Below, piece after piece: positions 43,732-54,101 of a stretch of DNA of 64,000 nt (its first letter is position 1; every line of letters starts with the position of its first letter). The position numbers and the translations under genes were made by a program. The stretch spans positions 1-64,000 of the forward strand of contig JAQTXA010000017.1 in the NCBI GenBank assembly GCA_028689025.1, in the 5' to 3' direction. The notes beneath the pieces were generated by a model that was not told where the DNA came from, did no database searches, and saw only the letters and a list, made by a program, of their open reading frames with translations. The DNA comes from Aliarcobacter sp. GTDB lineage: Bacteria > Campylobacterota > Campylobacteria > Campylobacterales > Arcobacteraceae.

Positions 43732-45844
43732 AAAAATCATAGCTTCACTATTAATAACTTCGTATTTAATTCATGCACAAGAGTTAAAAAATGAGAAATT
43801 TCAATTAGTTGCAAAAAATGTCGATGCTCTTGAAAATATTGTTACAGCAAGTGGTAATGTAGTTATTTATTCACCAACGTATTATTTAAGTGCTAATAAA
43901 GTTATTTATAACAAAGAGAATGAAACATTTGAACTTTTTGATAATGTATTAGTAATTAAAGACAATAATATTCAAACCCAAAGTAATTATGCTTTTATTG
44001 ATTTAAAAAAAGACTCATCTAATCAATATCCAATGTTTTTACGAGAACAAAATAATAAGATTTGGATAAATTCTAAAACTTCAAATAAAGAGAAAGAAGA
44101 AATAGATTTAGATAGTTCTATTATTTCTTCTTGTGATTGTTTAGATCCAGTTTGGAGTATTAGAGCATCAAGTGCAGATTATGATACAGAATCTAAATGG
44201 ATAAATGCATATAATCCAAGATTATATCTGAAAAATGTACCTGTTTTTTATAGTCCATACCTTGGTTTTCCAACAGATACAACAAGAAGAACAGGTCTTT
44301 TACTTCCAACTATTGGATATTCAGCTAGAGAAGGATTACTTTATTCTCAACCAATCTTTATTGCACCGGCTGATAATTATGACATAGAATTGGTACCACA
44401 GACTAGAACTAAAAGGGGATCAGGGGCATATGCCTACTATAGATATGCAGATTCTCCTGATTCTGTATTAAAAATTAAAACAGGCATTTTTAAAGAGAAT
44501 GAAAACTATTTTTTAGAGAATCAATTACAAAATCAAGAACATTATGGTTTTGATTTAGATTATCAAAGAAGAGAGATGTTTTCTAAAAATAATTCTCACG
44601 ATGGTTTATTTACATCAATTAAATATTTAAATGATATTGAATATATCACACTAGCTGATGATACAGTAGTAACTTCAACTGATAGAAAAGTCGAATCTAA
44701 AGTTAACTATTTTTATGATACTCCTGAGTATTATGGTGGAGCATATGGTAGATATTATATTGATGGTTCAAAAACATCAAATAAGGGAACATTACAAGAA
44801 TTACCCCAAGTTCAATTTCACTCATATAATAAAGAAACATTTATTGATAACTTAATATATTCAGCTGATACAAAAGTTATAAATTATACTAGGCCAGAGG
44901 GATTATCTGCAAATGTTTATGAAATAAGTGTACCTGTAAGTTATAGTGAATATTTTATTGATGATTATATTTATGCATTTGCAGAAAATAAAACAATAAT
45001 TAGTAAATACGATTATAGTAATTTTAATACTATAAACTATGAAGATGGAACTTTAATCCAAAATATAACTTCAGTTGGAGTTGGAAGTAATTTAATTAAA
45101 CCTTATGAAGAGTATTTACATACATTAAATTTAATAGCTGAATACATCGTTCCTAAGAATTTAAAAGAAAATGGTGATTTATATAATATTACTACAGTAG
45201 ATAATTCAACAAAAGAAAATGAACTAAGAGCTTTTCCTATTTCTCAAGAACAAAAAAATATTAAATTATCAGCTAATCAATCTCTATATGATAATAGTGA
45301 TTTGAAGCAATTAATTAATCATAAGATTTCTCAATCTATTTTATATGATCAAGTTGATAATCCTAAACTACAAGATTTAGAGAATTATCTAAGAGTGAAT
45401 CATGAATATGGTAGTATAAGTGGAAAAACTGTTTATAATGTAGAAGATGGAAAAAATGTTGAAAATAGTGCAACTTCAGTTTTTACATATAATGAGCTAT
45501 CTTTAACAGTTGGTTATTATCAATCTAAAAAAACGCAGAATATATTTAATTCAAGAGAAGATTTAGAATCTTATAGATTTGATGTTGGATATAAATTAGC
45601 AAAAGATTATAGAGTTTCATATTATGAAAATTATGATTTACTTGAAAATATTAGAAATAGACAAGGAATAAGTTTAAATATAGATGATAGTTGTTGGAAT
45701 TTTGATTTAAAATATGAAGACCAAATTACACCAACATCTAGTTTAAATTCTGATGGAATACAGCAACAAGTTATATATGCAACTATTTTATTAAAACCAT
45801 TAGGTGGAATTAAACAAAAATATAAAATGCAAGATAGTAATTAA
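43724..45844 (+). CDS. lptD: LPS assembly outer membrane protein LptD
   Basis: A 706-aa beta-barrel protein inserting LPS into the outer leaflet. A signal peptide (about 1-18) precedes an OstA/LptA-like jellyroll (FQLVAKNVDALENIVTASGNVVI), then the barrel with SSCDCLDPVWSIRA and PVFYSPYLGFPTDTTRRTGLL. The closely spaced Cys pair in the CDC motif is usual in this family. It overlaps the RDD gene by 8 bp and the next gene by one base. Confidence 0.92.
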   Translation: MHKKIIASLLITSYLIHAQELKNEKFQLVAKNVDALENIVTASGNVVIYSPTYYLSANKVIYNKENETFELFDNVLVIKDNNIQTQSNYAFIDLKKDSSNQYPMFLREQNNKIWINSKTSNKEKEEIDLDSSIISSCDCLDPVWSIRASSADYDTESKWINAYNPRLYLKNVPVFYSPYLGFPTDTTRRTGLLLPTIGYSAREGLLYSQPIFIAPADNYDIELVPQTRTKRGSGAYAYYRYADSPDSVLKIKTGIFKENENYFLENQLQNQEHYGFDLDYQRREMFSKNNSHDGLFTSIKYLNDIEYITLADDTVVTSTDRKVESKVNYFYDTPEYYGGAYGRYYIDGSKTSNKGTLQELPQVQFHSYNKETFIDNLIYSADTKVINYTRPEGLSANVYEISVPVSYSEYFIDDYIYAFAENKTIISKYDYSNFNTINYEDGTLIQNITSVGVGSNLIKPYEEYLHTLNLIAEYIVPKNLKENGDLYNITTVDNSTKENELRAFPISQEQKNIKLSANQSLYDNSDLKQLINHKISQSILYDQVDNPKLQDLENYLRVNHEYGSISGKTVYNVEDGKNVENSATSVFTYNELSLTVGYYQSKKTQNIFNSREDLESYRFDVGYKLAKDYRVSYYENYDLLENIRNRQGISLNIDDSCWNFDLKYEDQITPTSSLNSDGIQQQVIYATILLKPLGGIKQKYKMQDSN

Positions 45845-46494
45845 TGAATTCAGATAGAATATATTTTAAAAATAGAGAAGTTGCTGCATATAGACTTCTA
45901 GATGTTTTACCAATTGATAGTATGAAATTAGAAGATTGGACTGTAATTTCAAGTTCATATGGTGGGTTTGAAATTGCAAAAATTATAGCAAATGAACTTA
46001 ATAGTAAATATGATATGATGTTTTCAGAAAAAATTTATGCTCCTAACAATGAAGATTGTGAAATAGCTGTTGTAACAGAGCATGAAGAGGTATTAATTCA
46101 TGAAGAATTAGTAAAGGCATTTGATATTAGTTTAGATTATGTTTATTCTAAATCTAAACAAGTATATGATGAATCTATTGTCAAAAAAGTTAGTAAGTTT
46201 AGACATGGAGAAAAGATTCAAAAATTTGAAAATAAAAATGTATTGATTGTTGATGAAGGAATTAATACAGGTTTAACAATGATGGCTTGTATAAAAACAG
46301 CTATTAATTTAAAAGCTAAGTCTATTTCAGTAGCAACTCCAATTTTACCAACAGCTAGTATTCCTACAATAGAATCAATTGCAGATGATTTATATTTTAT
46401 TAAAAAATTAGATCATTTTGTAGAAATTGATTTTTATTATGATAGTTTAGATGATGTTAGTTTTGAAGATTTAGAGAAAATAATTAAAGGATAA
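45844..46494 (+). CDS. Phosphoribosyltransferase-domain protein
   Basis: A 216-aa type I PRTase fold. The PRPP-binding motif is NVLIVDEGINTGLTMMACI (about 136-154), with VISSSYGGFEIAKIIA at the N-terminal side. The substrate is not determinable. It overlaps lptD by one base and pnp starts 6 bp later, so it belongs to the lptD-pnp operon. Confidence 0.82.
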   Translation: MNSDRIYFKNREVAAYRLLDVLPIDSMKLEDWTVISSSYGGFEIAKIIANELNSKYDMMFSEKIYAPNNEDCEIAVVTEHEEVLIHEELVKAFDISLDYVYSKSKQVYDESIVKKVSKFRHGEKIQKFENKNVLIVDEGINTGLTMMACIKTAINLKAKSISVATPILPTASIPTIESIADDLYFIKKLDHFVEIDFYYDSLDDVSFEDLEKIIKG

Positions 46495-46499
46495 AAAGT

Positions 46500-48674
46500 A
46501 TGTCAACAGTTTGTGAATTTGAATTAAATGGAAAACAAGAGGTTTTTGAATTTGGAAAAGTAGCTAAACAAGCTAATGGTTCAGTATTAGCAAGAATAGG
46601 AAATGCAGTTGTATTAGCTACGGTTGTTAGTGAATTTGATAATCCTGTAAGTGAAGATTTCACTCCATTAACAGTTCAATATATAGAAAAAACTTATGCA
46701 GCAGCAAAATTGCCAGGTGGATTTATTAAAAGAGAAGGGAAACCAAGTGATTTTGAAACATTAACATCAAGAGTAATTGATAGAAGTTTAAGACCACTTT
46801 TCCCAAAAGGTTATGTTTATCCAACAACAATTACAGTTATGGTTTTAAGTGCTGATAAAAATGTTGATTTACAAGCATTAGCTTTAAATGCTGCAAATGC
46901 AGCTTTATATACTTCAAATATTCCTATTAAAAAATCTGTTTGTGGTGTAAGAGTTGGAAGAATTGAAAGTAATTATGTTATTAATCCAACACCTGAACAA
47001 ATGGCAAATTCTACTTTAGATTTATATGTAGCTGGTTCAAAAGATGAATTATTAATGATTGAGATGAAAACTATATCTTCAAGTGAAATGGTTGAAGTAG
47101 ATATTGAAGCATTTACAAAAATTCATAATGCAAATGAGATGAATGAAGATACTTTAGTGGAAGCTATTGCTTTTGCACAAGATGCATTAAAAGAGGCTAA
47201 TTTAACTTATGAGAAAGGTTTTGAAACTTCTTGTAAAGAAAAAGTTGAAGTTGAATTAGTTCAATTTACAATTGAAGAATCAGTTATCCACTATGTAAGA
47301 GATAATTTTTCAAATGAAATTAGAGAAGCTATAAAAAAATTAGCAAAAAGTGAAAGAGCAACTCAATTAAAAGATGTTGCAAAAATGATCTCTAAAAATG
47401 ATTATTGTGTTACAAATGAATTAGCATTTTCTACAATTTATGAAGCAGTTTCTGTTGTAAAAAGAGAAATTGTAAGAAACATGATTGTAAATGACAAAAT
47501 AAGAGCTGATGGAAGAGGCCTTAAAGATGTAAGACCAATTAGTATTGAAACAAATATTTTACCATCTGCACACTCTTCTTGTTTATTTACAAGAGGTGAA
47601 ACACAAGCTTTAGTAATTGGAACAATTGCTGGGTCTAAAGATGGACAAATGTATGAAGTTTTAACTGATAAATCAACTTCTGTTGATAGATTTATGGTTC
47701 ATTATAATTTCCCTGGTTTCTCTGTTGGAGAAGCAAAACCAATGTTTGGAGTTGGAAGACGTGAATTAGGTCATGGAAATCTAGCTAAAAAAGCACTTGA
47801 ACCAACAATTGATGATGATTATAATGAAACAGTAAGAATTGTTTCTGAGATTTTAGAATCAAATGGTTCTTCTTCAATGGCAACTGTTTGTGGTGGTTCA
47901 TTAGCTTTAAAAGCTGCAGGTGTTCCAGTTTCTGATTTAGTAGCGGGTGTTGCTATGGGTATGGTTGTTGAAGGTAATAACTATTCTGTTTTAACAGATA
48001 TTATGGGATTAGAAGACCATGATGGGGATATGGACTTTAAAGTTGCTGGAACAACAAAAGGAATTACTGCTTTACAAATGGATATAAAATTAGGTGGAAT
48101 TGAATTATCTGTTTTAAAAGAAGCATTACTTCAAGCAAAAGAGGGAAGAGTTCATATCTTATCTTTAATGGAAGAAGCAGCAAGTGAAATTGTGGCAAGT
48201 AGTGCATTACCTTTAGTTGAGCAATTTGCTATAGATCCTAGTAAAATTATGGTAATTATTGGGAAAGCAGGGGCAACTATCAAAGAAATTATTGAGAAAT
48301 TTACAGTTTCTATAGATTTAGATAGAGATAGTGGAACAGTAAAAGTAAGTGGTGGAAATAAACAGAATGTTTTAGATGCTTGTGAGCATATTAAAACTAT
48401 TTCAAATAATGCACCTGCAAGAAAAGATTTTCCAAAAAATATAGATTTTGAAAAATTATATGCAATTGATGAAGTTGTACTTGGAAAAGTTGAAAGAGTT
48501 GTTGATTTTGGTGCATTTATTTTATTACCAAAAGGCGGAGAAGGTCTTTTACATATTTCAAAAATCTCAAAAGAGAGAGTAAGTAACGTTTCTGATATTT
48601 TATCTGTTGGACAAGAAATTGAAGTTAAAGTATTAAAAGTTAAAAAAGATAGAATAGAATTATCTTCTAATTAA
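46500..48674 (+). CDS. pnp: Polyribonucleotide nucleotidyltransferase
   Basis: A 724-aa exoribonuclease. Two RNase PH domains (LTVQYIEKTYAAAKLPGGFIKREG in the first, SSMATVCGGSLALKAAGVPVSDLVAG in the second) are followed by a KH domain (IMVIIGKAGATIKEI) and a C-terminal S1 domain (VVDFGAFILLPKGGEGLLHISK). Full length; degrades mRNA with phosphate. It ends its operon before a terminator hairpin. Confidence 0.96.
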   Translation: MSTVCEFELNGKQEVFEFGKVAKQANGSVLARIGNAVVLATVVSEFDNPVSEDFTPLTVQYIEKTYAAAKLPGGFIKREGKPSDFETLTSRVIDRSLRPLFPKGYVYPTTITVMVLSADKNVDLQALALNAANAALYTSNIPIKKSVCGVRVGRIESNYVINPTPEQMANSTLDLYVAGSKDELLMIEMKTISSSEMVEVDIEAFTKIHNANEMNEDTLVEAIAFAQDALKEANLTYEKGFETSCKEKVEVELVQFTIEESVIHYVRDNFSNEIREAIKKLAKSERATQLKDVAKMISKNDYCVTNELAFSTIYEAVSVVKREIVRNMIVNDKIRADGRGLKDVRPISIETNILPSAHSSCLFTRGETQALVIGTIAGSKDGQMYEVLTDKSTSVDRFMVHYNFPGFSVGEAKPMFGVGRRELGHGNLAKKALEPTIDDDYNETVRIVSEILESNGSSSMATVCGGSLALKAAGVPVSDLVAGVAMGMVVEGNNYSVLTDIMGLEDHDGDMDFKVAGTTKGITALQMDIKLGGIELSVLKEALLQAKEGRVHILSLMEEAASEIVASSALPLVEQFAIDPSKIMVIIGKAGATIKEIIEKFTVSIDLDRDSGTVKVSGGNKQNVLDACEHIKTISNNAPARKDFPKNIDFEKLYAIDEVVLGKVERVVDFGAFILLPKGGEGLLHISKISKERVSNVSDILSVGQEIEVKVLKVKKDRIELSSN

Positions 48675-48690
48675 AAAATAATTTTCTTTA

Positions 48691-48718
48691 TTAAGTAGGG
48701 AGTAATATCCTTACTTAA
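48691..48718 (+). terminator. Terminator hairpin after pnp
   Basis: TTAAGTAGGGA (48691-48701) and TCCTTACTTAA (48708-48718) form an 11-bp stem with one G-U pair and a 6-nt loop. A short pyrimidine/T-rich stretch follows. Confidence 0.65.
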
Positions 48719-48849
48719 CTCTCTTACTTTTATAATCCTTCTAATAATCAACAAAATTCCATTTTTCCATTCAATATAACCCTAAATTAATATTTCTTTT
48801 GTTAGTATAGTAAAAATAATTTTTTTAAGAAAACTTAAGGGGTTTTAAT

Positions 48850-49218
48850 ATGGCTAAGCTTTTGATAGTAGATGATTCTACAATGCTAAGAGACATGCTA
48901 AACTATGCACTAAACGAAGGTGGTTACACAGATGTAACTGAAGCAGTTGATGGTGTTGATGGTTTAGCAAAAGCTAAGGCTGCTGATTTTGATTTAATAA
49001 TTACAGATGTTAATATGCCAAATATGGATGGATTAACACTAATAGGTGAATTAAGAAAAATATCACAATATTCTAAAAAACCAATTTTAGTTCTTACAAC
49101 TGAAAGAAGTGATGAAATGAAAGCAAAGGGTAAAGCTGCTGGGGCTACAGGATGGATTGTAAAACCATTTGTACCAGACCAATTGTTAAAAGCAGTTAAT
49201 ATAGTTTTAAGTAGATAA
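48850..49218 (+). CDS. cheY: CheY-like response regulator
   Basis: A 122-aa single receiver domain: acidic pair Asp7-Asp8 in LLIVDDSTMLR, phosphoacceptor in LIITDVNMPNMDG, Thr in VLTTERSDEMK and Lys in WIVKPFVPDQLLK. It stands first in the chemotaxis operon, 13 bp before cheA, and should carry the phosphosignal to the flagellar motor or another output. Confidence 0.93.
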   Translation: MAKLLIVDDSTMLRDMLNYALNEGGYTDVTEAVDGVDGLAKAKAADFDLIITDVNMPNMDGLTLIGELRKISQYSKKPILVLTTERSDEMKAKGKAAGATGWIVKPFVPDQLLKAVNIVLSR

Positions 49219-49231
49219 GAAAGGAGTTCTC

Positions 49232-51328
49232 ATGTCGTTTGATATTTCTAAATATAGAGAAATGTTTCTTGAAGAGGCTGAAGAGCTTTTTGAGTCAGCA
49301 GATAATGTTTTATTGGCAGCTGAAAATAATGGTTCATTAACAGATGAAGAAATGGGTCAACTTTTTAGAGATGTTCATACTCTAAAAGGTAGTGGAGCAT
49401 CTGTTGAATTAGCATTATTTGCTGAATTTACTCATGATGTTGAAAATTTAATGGATAAGTTAAGAAATCATAAAATTGAGTTTATTCCAGAAATGGCAGA
49501 AACACTAATTGATGGATTAGATGTTATGAAAGAGATTCTCGAACTTGAAGTTGCTGATAACTTAGATAGAGAAACATTTACAAAAATGACTACTGCTTTA
49601 TTAGAAGAACTTAGAGCATATTCAAATGGAACAGGAACTGTTGCAAAGAAAGCTGAAGTGGAAGTAGTAAAACCTATTGAAACACCAAAAACAGTAGAGA
49701 CTAAAAAAGAAACTACAGAAGTTTTAGATAGTGATAGTTTTGGATTTTTTGATGATGATTTAAATGAGCAAAGAGATAGTAAAAATAAAGCATATGGTAT
49801 ATTTGCTGACGATGATATAGATGAAGTACATCAAAATTTTGGTTTCTATGATGATGAACTACAAACTATTTCTAATAACACAAAAGATGTAATTAATAAA
49901 GTTTCTGAAGAAGATAAAGAGAATTTTGGTTTCTTTGATGACATGCCGGAACTTACTTCAAATTCTGTTATGGAAACAAATGATATAAAAGAAGAATTAG
50001 TTATACCTAAAAAAGCACCAGTTATAGAAACAGCTGCGGAAAATGCTCCTCAAAGAAAACTAAGAGTAAAAGAAGATGAAGATGAGGGTACTGCAAAAAA
50101 AGCTGTTCCAAATAATAATAATAGTATTAGAGTAAATCTTGATAAAATAGATTTATTAATGAACAATGTAGGTGATTTAGTTATTACTAATGCAATGCTT
50201 ACTCAATTTTCTTCAACAATTGAAGAGACGAAAACAAGAAATTCTGTACTAGAAAGATTAGAACTACTTGAAAGACATATTAGAGATATGCAAGATTCTA
50301 TTATGAGTATTAGAATGGTTCCAATGGAATCAATTTATTCTAAATTCCCAAAAGTTGTTAGAGATATTTCTAAAAAGCTAGGTAAAAAAGTTGAGTTTAA
50401 ACATTATGGAGATAATGTTGAAATTGATAAAGCAATGATTGAAGGATTAACTGATCCATTAATGCATATTATTAGAAATTCACTTGACCATGGTATTGAA
50501 ACAGCTGCAGAAAGAGAACAAACAAAAAAATCTGAAGTGGGTTCTATTAGCATAACAGCTGAACAAGCGAATGGACAAATGATAATTACTATTGAAGATG
50601 ATGGTAAAGGTATTAATTTTGAGAAAGTTGCACAAAAAGCATTAGAACAGGGTCAAATTGATGAAAATCAATTTAATACTATGAGTGATAATGAAAAGGC
50701 TATGTTAATATTTGGAGCAGGTGTTTCAACAGCAGATCAAATTACTGATATTTCTGGACGTGGTGTTGGAATGGATGTTGTTAAAACAAATATTCATAAA
50801 CTTGGTGGTGCTATTAAATTAGATACGCATATTGGTGAAGGTACTACAATCACTATTATGCTACCACTTACACTTGCTATCTTAGATGGTTTAGATATTA
50901 GAGTTGGAAATCAAAAATACATTTTACCTCTAAGTTCAATTGTTGAATCATTACAACCAACATCTGAGATGATTAAAAAAATTGGTGATGGAACTCAAGA
51001 TTTATTAATGCTAAGAGAAGAATTTATTCCCGTGGTTAAATTACATCAATTATTTGGTCTTGAAAAAAGTTTCGAAAAACTTGAAGAGGGTATGTTAATA
51101 GTTGTAAAATCTGGTAATACAAAAGTTGCAATATCTATTGATGAATTTTTAAATCAACATCAAGTAGTAGTTAAACCTCTAGATAAAAACTTTAGAAGTG
51201 TTCAAGGAATAGGGGCTGCAACAGTTAGAGGAGATGGAAGCATTGGTCTAATTTTAGATGTTGTAGGAATCATTAATGCTCAATTAAAAGTTGAGAGAGA
51301 TATGAGTGTAGCTAAAAAAGCGTCTTAA
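49232..51328 (+). CDS. cheA: Chemotaxis histidine kinase CheA with FGFFDD linker repeats
   Basis: A 698-aa kinase. An Hpt domain carries His49 in FRDVHTLKGSG. There is no recognisable P2 domain; residues 165-240 are an acidic linker with four related motifs (FGFFDDD at 170, YGIFADDD at 188, FGFYDDE at 203, FGFFDDM at 232). Dimerisation, ATPase (MHIIRNSLDHGIE, DDGKGI, GRGVGMDVV) and CheW-like domains follow. No separate cheW lies in this operon. Confidence 0.94.
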   Translation: MSFDISKYREMFLEEAEELFESADNVLLAAENNGSLTDEEMGQLFRDVHTLKGSGASVELALFAEFTHDVENLMDKLRNHKIEFIPEMAETLIDGLDVMKEILELEVADNLDRETFTKMTTALLEELRAYSNGTGTVAKKAEVEVVKPIETPKTVETKKETTEVLDSDSFGFFDDDLNEQRDSKNKAYGIFADDDIDEVHQNFGFYDDELQTISNNTKDVINKVSEEDKENFGFFDDMPELTSNSVMETNDIKEELVIPKKAPVIETAAENAPQRKLRVKEDEDEGTAKKAVPNNNNSIRVNLDKIDLLMNNVGDLVITNAMLTQFSSTIEETKTRNSVLERLELLERHIRDMQDSIMSIRMVPMESIYSKFPKVVRDISKKLGKKVEFKHYGDNVEIDKAMIEGLTDPLMHIIRNSLDHGIETAAEREQTKKSEVGSISITAEQANGQMIITIEDDGKGINFEKVAQKALEQGQIDENQFNTMSDNEKAMLIFGAGVSTADQITDISGRGVGMDVVKTNIHKLGGAIKLDTHIGEGTTITIMLPLTLAILDGLDIRVGNQKYILPLSSIVESLQPTSEMIKKIGDGTQDLLMLREEFIPVVKLHQLFGLEKSFEKLEEGMLIVVKSGNTKVAISIDEFLNQHQVVVKPLDKNFRSVQGIGAATVRGDGSIGLILDVVGIINAQLKVERDMSVAKKAS

Positions 51329-51331
51329 TAT

Positions 51332-52177
51332 ATGAAATATACGACTCAAGATGTACATAATAAGGTAAAAAAACTTCTTTATTCTCTAACAGGTATTACT
51401 CTTTCTGAGAATAAAGATATTATGATTTCAAATAGAATTGATAAATTAAAAAGAAATTGTGGTTTTTCTGGTGATATAATGGAGCTTTTAAACTCTATTG
51501 AACAAGGAAACAACGTAAGTGAATTTATTAATTCATTTACAACAAACAAAACACATTTTTTTAGAGAAGATTTTCACTTTATTGATTTAAAAGATAGAGT
51601 ATTACCAATGTTTGCAAGTAGTGGAGAAAAAATAAATATGTATTGTTCTGCTTCTTCAACAGGTGAAGAACCATATTCAATGGCTATGACCGTATTAAAA
51701 GCTAAAGAAGAGTTAAATAAAAGTATAAATGCCTCTATTATAGCTACAGATATAGATACAAATGTTTTACAATATGCTGCAGATGGTATTTATAGATATT
51801 CTAAATCTTCAAAAGAATTTCCTGATTGGATTAAGCCACAAAATTTTTTTAAACGAAGAGTTCAAAAAAATCTTGCAGGTGAAGAAGTTCTAATAAAAGT
51901 AAATGATGATTTAAAGAAAATGATTACTTTTCAAGTAATGAATTTAAATGATAATTTATACCCTTTTTCAAAAAATCAATTTGATGTAATTTTTTGTAGA
52001 AATGTTTTAATATATTTTTCTGTAGAAGATCAAAATGAAATTTTGAAGAAATTATTTAAATATCTTAAAATTGGTGGAACATTATATTTAGGTCATTCAG
52101 AAAATCCTCAAGATTTAGTACATTATGTTAAGAGAATAGGTCAAAATATTTTTCTTAAGGAAAAGGAAATCCTATGA
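51332..52177 (+). CDS. cheR: Chemotaxis protein methyltransferase CheR
   Basis: A 281-aa enzyme methylating receptor glutamates. N-terminal helical domain, FTTNKTHFFREDFHF, SAM-binding CSASSTGEEPYSMAM, and DVIFCRNVLIYFS. It starts 3 bp after the cheA stop and overlaps cheD by 4 bp. Confidence 0.95.
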   Translation: MKYTTQDVHNKVKKLLYSLTGITLSENKDIMISNRIDKLKRNCGFSGDIMELLNSIEQGNNVSEFINSFTTNKTHFFREDFHFIDLKDRVLPMFASSGEKINMYCSASSTGEEPYSMAMTVLKAKEELNKSINASIIATDIDTNVLQYAADGIYRYSKSSKEFPDWIKPQNFFKRRVQKNLAGEEVLIKVNDDLKKMITFQVMNLNDNLYPFSKNQFDVIFCRNVLIYFSVEDQNEILKKLFKYLKIGGTLYLGHSENPQDLVHYVKRIGQNIFLKEKEIL

Positions 52178-52851
52178 TTGTGATAGGTCATAAAGATGGA
52201 AGTATTGAAAAAACTTCAGCAGTTAGATTTACTCAAAAAACCAAAGGTTTTCCAACACATACTGTTATTGGTGGAGAATTTGCTGTTGGAAATGATATTG
52301 AACAAATTGCTTTTAAAACTTTATTGGGTTCATGTGTAGCTATTATGTTTTATGATAAGGTTACAAAAATAAAAGGTATGAATCATTTCTTATTACCAAA
52401 AACAAATAATACAAATGACGATATGAAATATGGACTTTATTCTGTTGAAGCTATGCTCAATGAAATGTATAAATTAGGTTGTAGTAAAGGAAATATGCTT
52501 GCAAAGATATCAGGTGGTGCTGATATTATGCAAATAAATTTATCTTCACAATCTATCGGATTTAGAAATGTAGAGTTTGCAAAAGATTTTTGTAAGTCAG
52601 AGGGCTTTAAATTAGTTAGTGAGCATACTCGAGGTGAACATGGTAGATTGATTTTATTAGCTAATGATTTTGAGACATTCATTAAAGTTACACAAAAATC
52701 AGAAACTGATAGTAAAATCTTATCAGAAGAAAAATCTTTACAACAAGAGATTACGAAAGCACCAGTTATCAAAGAATACTCTGGAGCTGTTGAATTATTT
52801 GGTATTGATAATAAAGAAGCTGAACCAGTAATGGAAATAGAACTTTTTTAA
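52174..52851 (+). CDS. cheD: Chemoreceptor glutamine deamidase CheD with C-terminal tail
   Basis: A 225-aa protein. The catalytic Cys lies in LLGSCVAIMFYD and the His in GMNHFLLPK; SGGADIM follows. The core takes up about 165 residues. The last 55 residues are an extra tail, Lys/Glu-rich, ending in a short hydrophobic-acidic motif (VELFGIDNK, then EIELF), perhaps a docking peptide. It overlaps cheR by 4 bp. Confidence 0.93.
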   Translation: MIVIGHKDGSIEKTSAVRFTQKTKGFPTHTVIGGEFAVGNDIEQIAFKTLLGSCVAIMFYDKVTKIKGMNHFLLPKTNNTNDDMKYGLYSVEAMLNEMYKLGCSKGNMLAKISGGADIMQINLSSQSIGFRNVEFAKDFCKSEGFKLVSEHTRGEHGRLILLANDFETFIKVTQKSETDSKILSEEKSLQQEITKAPVIKEYSGAVELFGIDNKEAEPVMEIELF

Positions 52852-52878
52852 AAAAATAAAGTAGGGTGGTAAAATTAA

Positions 52879-53952
52879 GTGTATACTGTTTTAGTAATAG
52901 ATGATTCGCCCTCAATGAGAAGAATTATCAAAGACATGATTAATTCTATTGATGAATTTGAGGTTGTTTGCGTAGCAACAGATGCCTATGATGCAAGAGA
53001 GAAAATCAAAGAATATGAGCCAGATTTAGTAACTATCGATATAAATATGCCAAAAATGGATGGAGTTACTTTTTTAAGAAATTTAATGAGACTTCATCCT
53101 ATGCCTGCGGTTGTAATTTCAGGGGAGGGTGTAAGAGGAAATGATATTTTTGATGACGGTGCTGTAGGATTTATACCAAAACCTGAAAATGGTGAATCTA
53201 TGCAATCATTTCAAGCAAGGATTAAAGATACATTATTGAATCTAACATTTTTGTTAAAAAGATATACATTAAAAAAGCCAGAAGCATTAAGAAAAACCTC
53301 AAAACCAACAACAAATATTGAATATAAAGTACATCCTGATGAAGTAATTCCCTTAAGAGCTGCAACTTTCCCTGGAATGAAATTAATTGCAATTGGTTCG
53401 TCAACAGGCGGAGTGGAATCATTACTTAGAGTTTTTAAAAGATTACCGGGGAATTTACCTCCGATTTTAATTACTCAACATATTCCATATGGATTTTCGA
53501 ATTCATTCGCTCATAGATTAAATGATCACTCAGATGTAATTGTTTGTGAAGCAAAAGATGGAATGATTCTAGAAAAAGGCCATGGATATTTAGCTCCTGG
53601 AAATATGCATTTAACTATAGAAAAACATGGAAATGAGTATAGAACTAAATTATTAGATACAAAAAAAGTAAGCCAACATAAACCTAGTGTAGACGTATTG
53701 TTTAGATCTGTTAATAATAGTGTTGGAAGTGCTGCAATGGCTGTAATGATGACGGGTATGGGAGATGATGGAACAATTGCAATGAAAGAACTTTTTGATA
53801 ATGGTGCATACACTATCGCTCAAAATGAAGAGAGTTGTGTTGTTTTTGGGATGCCAATGAAAGCTATACAAGCAGGTGCAGTAAAAGATATAATTCATTT
53901 AGATGAAATTGCCGATTACATAATTGAATTCTCTAAAGGAAGGAAAAGATAG
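52879..53952 (+). CDS. cheB: Chemotaxis response regulator protein-glutamate methylesterase CheB
   Basis: A 357-aa enzyme with a GTG start. The receiver domain (VLVIDDSPSMRRII, LVTIDINMPKMDG) leads to the methylesterase domain with the catalytic Ser in IGSSTGGVESL, His in ITQHIPYG and Asp in MTGMGDDG. It removes receptor methyl groups added by CheR, completing the adaptation set of this operon. Confidence 0.95.
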   Translation: MYTVLVIDDSPSMRRIIKDMINSIDEFEVVCVATDAYDAREKIKEYEPDLVTIDINMPKMDGVTFLRNLMRLHPMPAVVISGEGVRGNDIFDDGAVGFIPKPENGESMQSFQARIKDTLLNLTFLLKRYTLKKPEALRKTSKPTTNIEYKVHPDEVIPLRAATFPGMKLIAIGSSTGGVESLLRVFKRLPGNLPPILITQHIPYGFSNSFAHRLNDHSDVIVCEAKDGMILEKGHGYLAPGNMHLTIEKHGNEYRTKLLDTKKVSQHKPSVDVLFRSVNNSVGSAAMAVMMTGMGDDGTIAMKELFDNGAYTIAQNEESCVVFGMPMKAIQAGAVKDIIHLDEIADYIIEFSKGRKR

Positions 53953-54101
53953 ACTCTTTTTCTTTTTTATATTATCTAGTATTGAAAACTATAATTTTCA
54001 AACTAATAGCTATAATTACTTATATCATATTTTGATTCATTAATATATGATTTAGTGTAACCTAAACAGTACAAATAATAAGCCAACTATTAAATATTAC
54101 T

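Noticed and set aside
48850..53952. Chemotaxis operon as a novel pathway
   Set aside because: Gene content and catalytic motifs are standard; only the CheA linker and CheD tail merit note and are listed separately.
53992..54011. TTGAAAA/TTTTCAA hairpin after cheB as terminator
   Set aside because: Only 7-bp AT-rich arms without a T-run; too weak to call in DNA of this composition.
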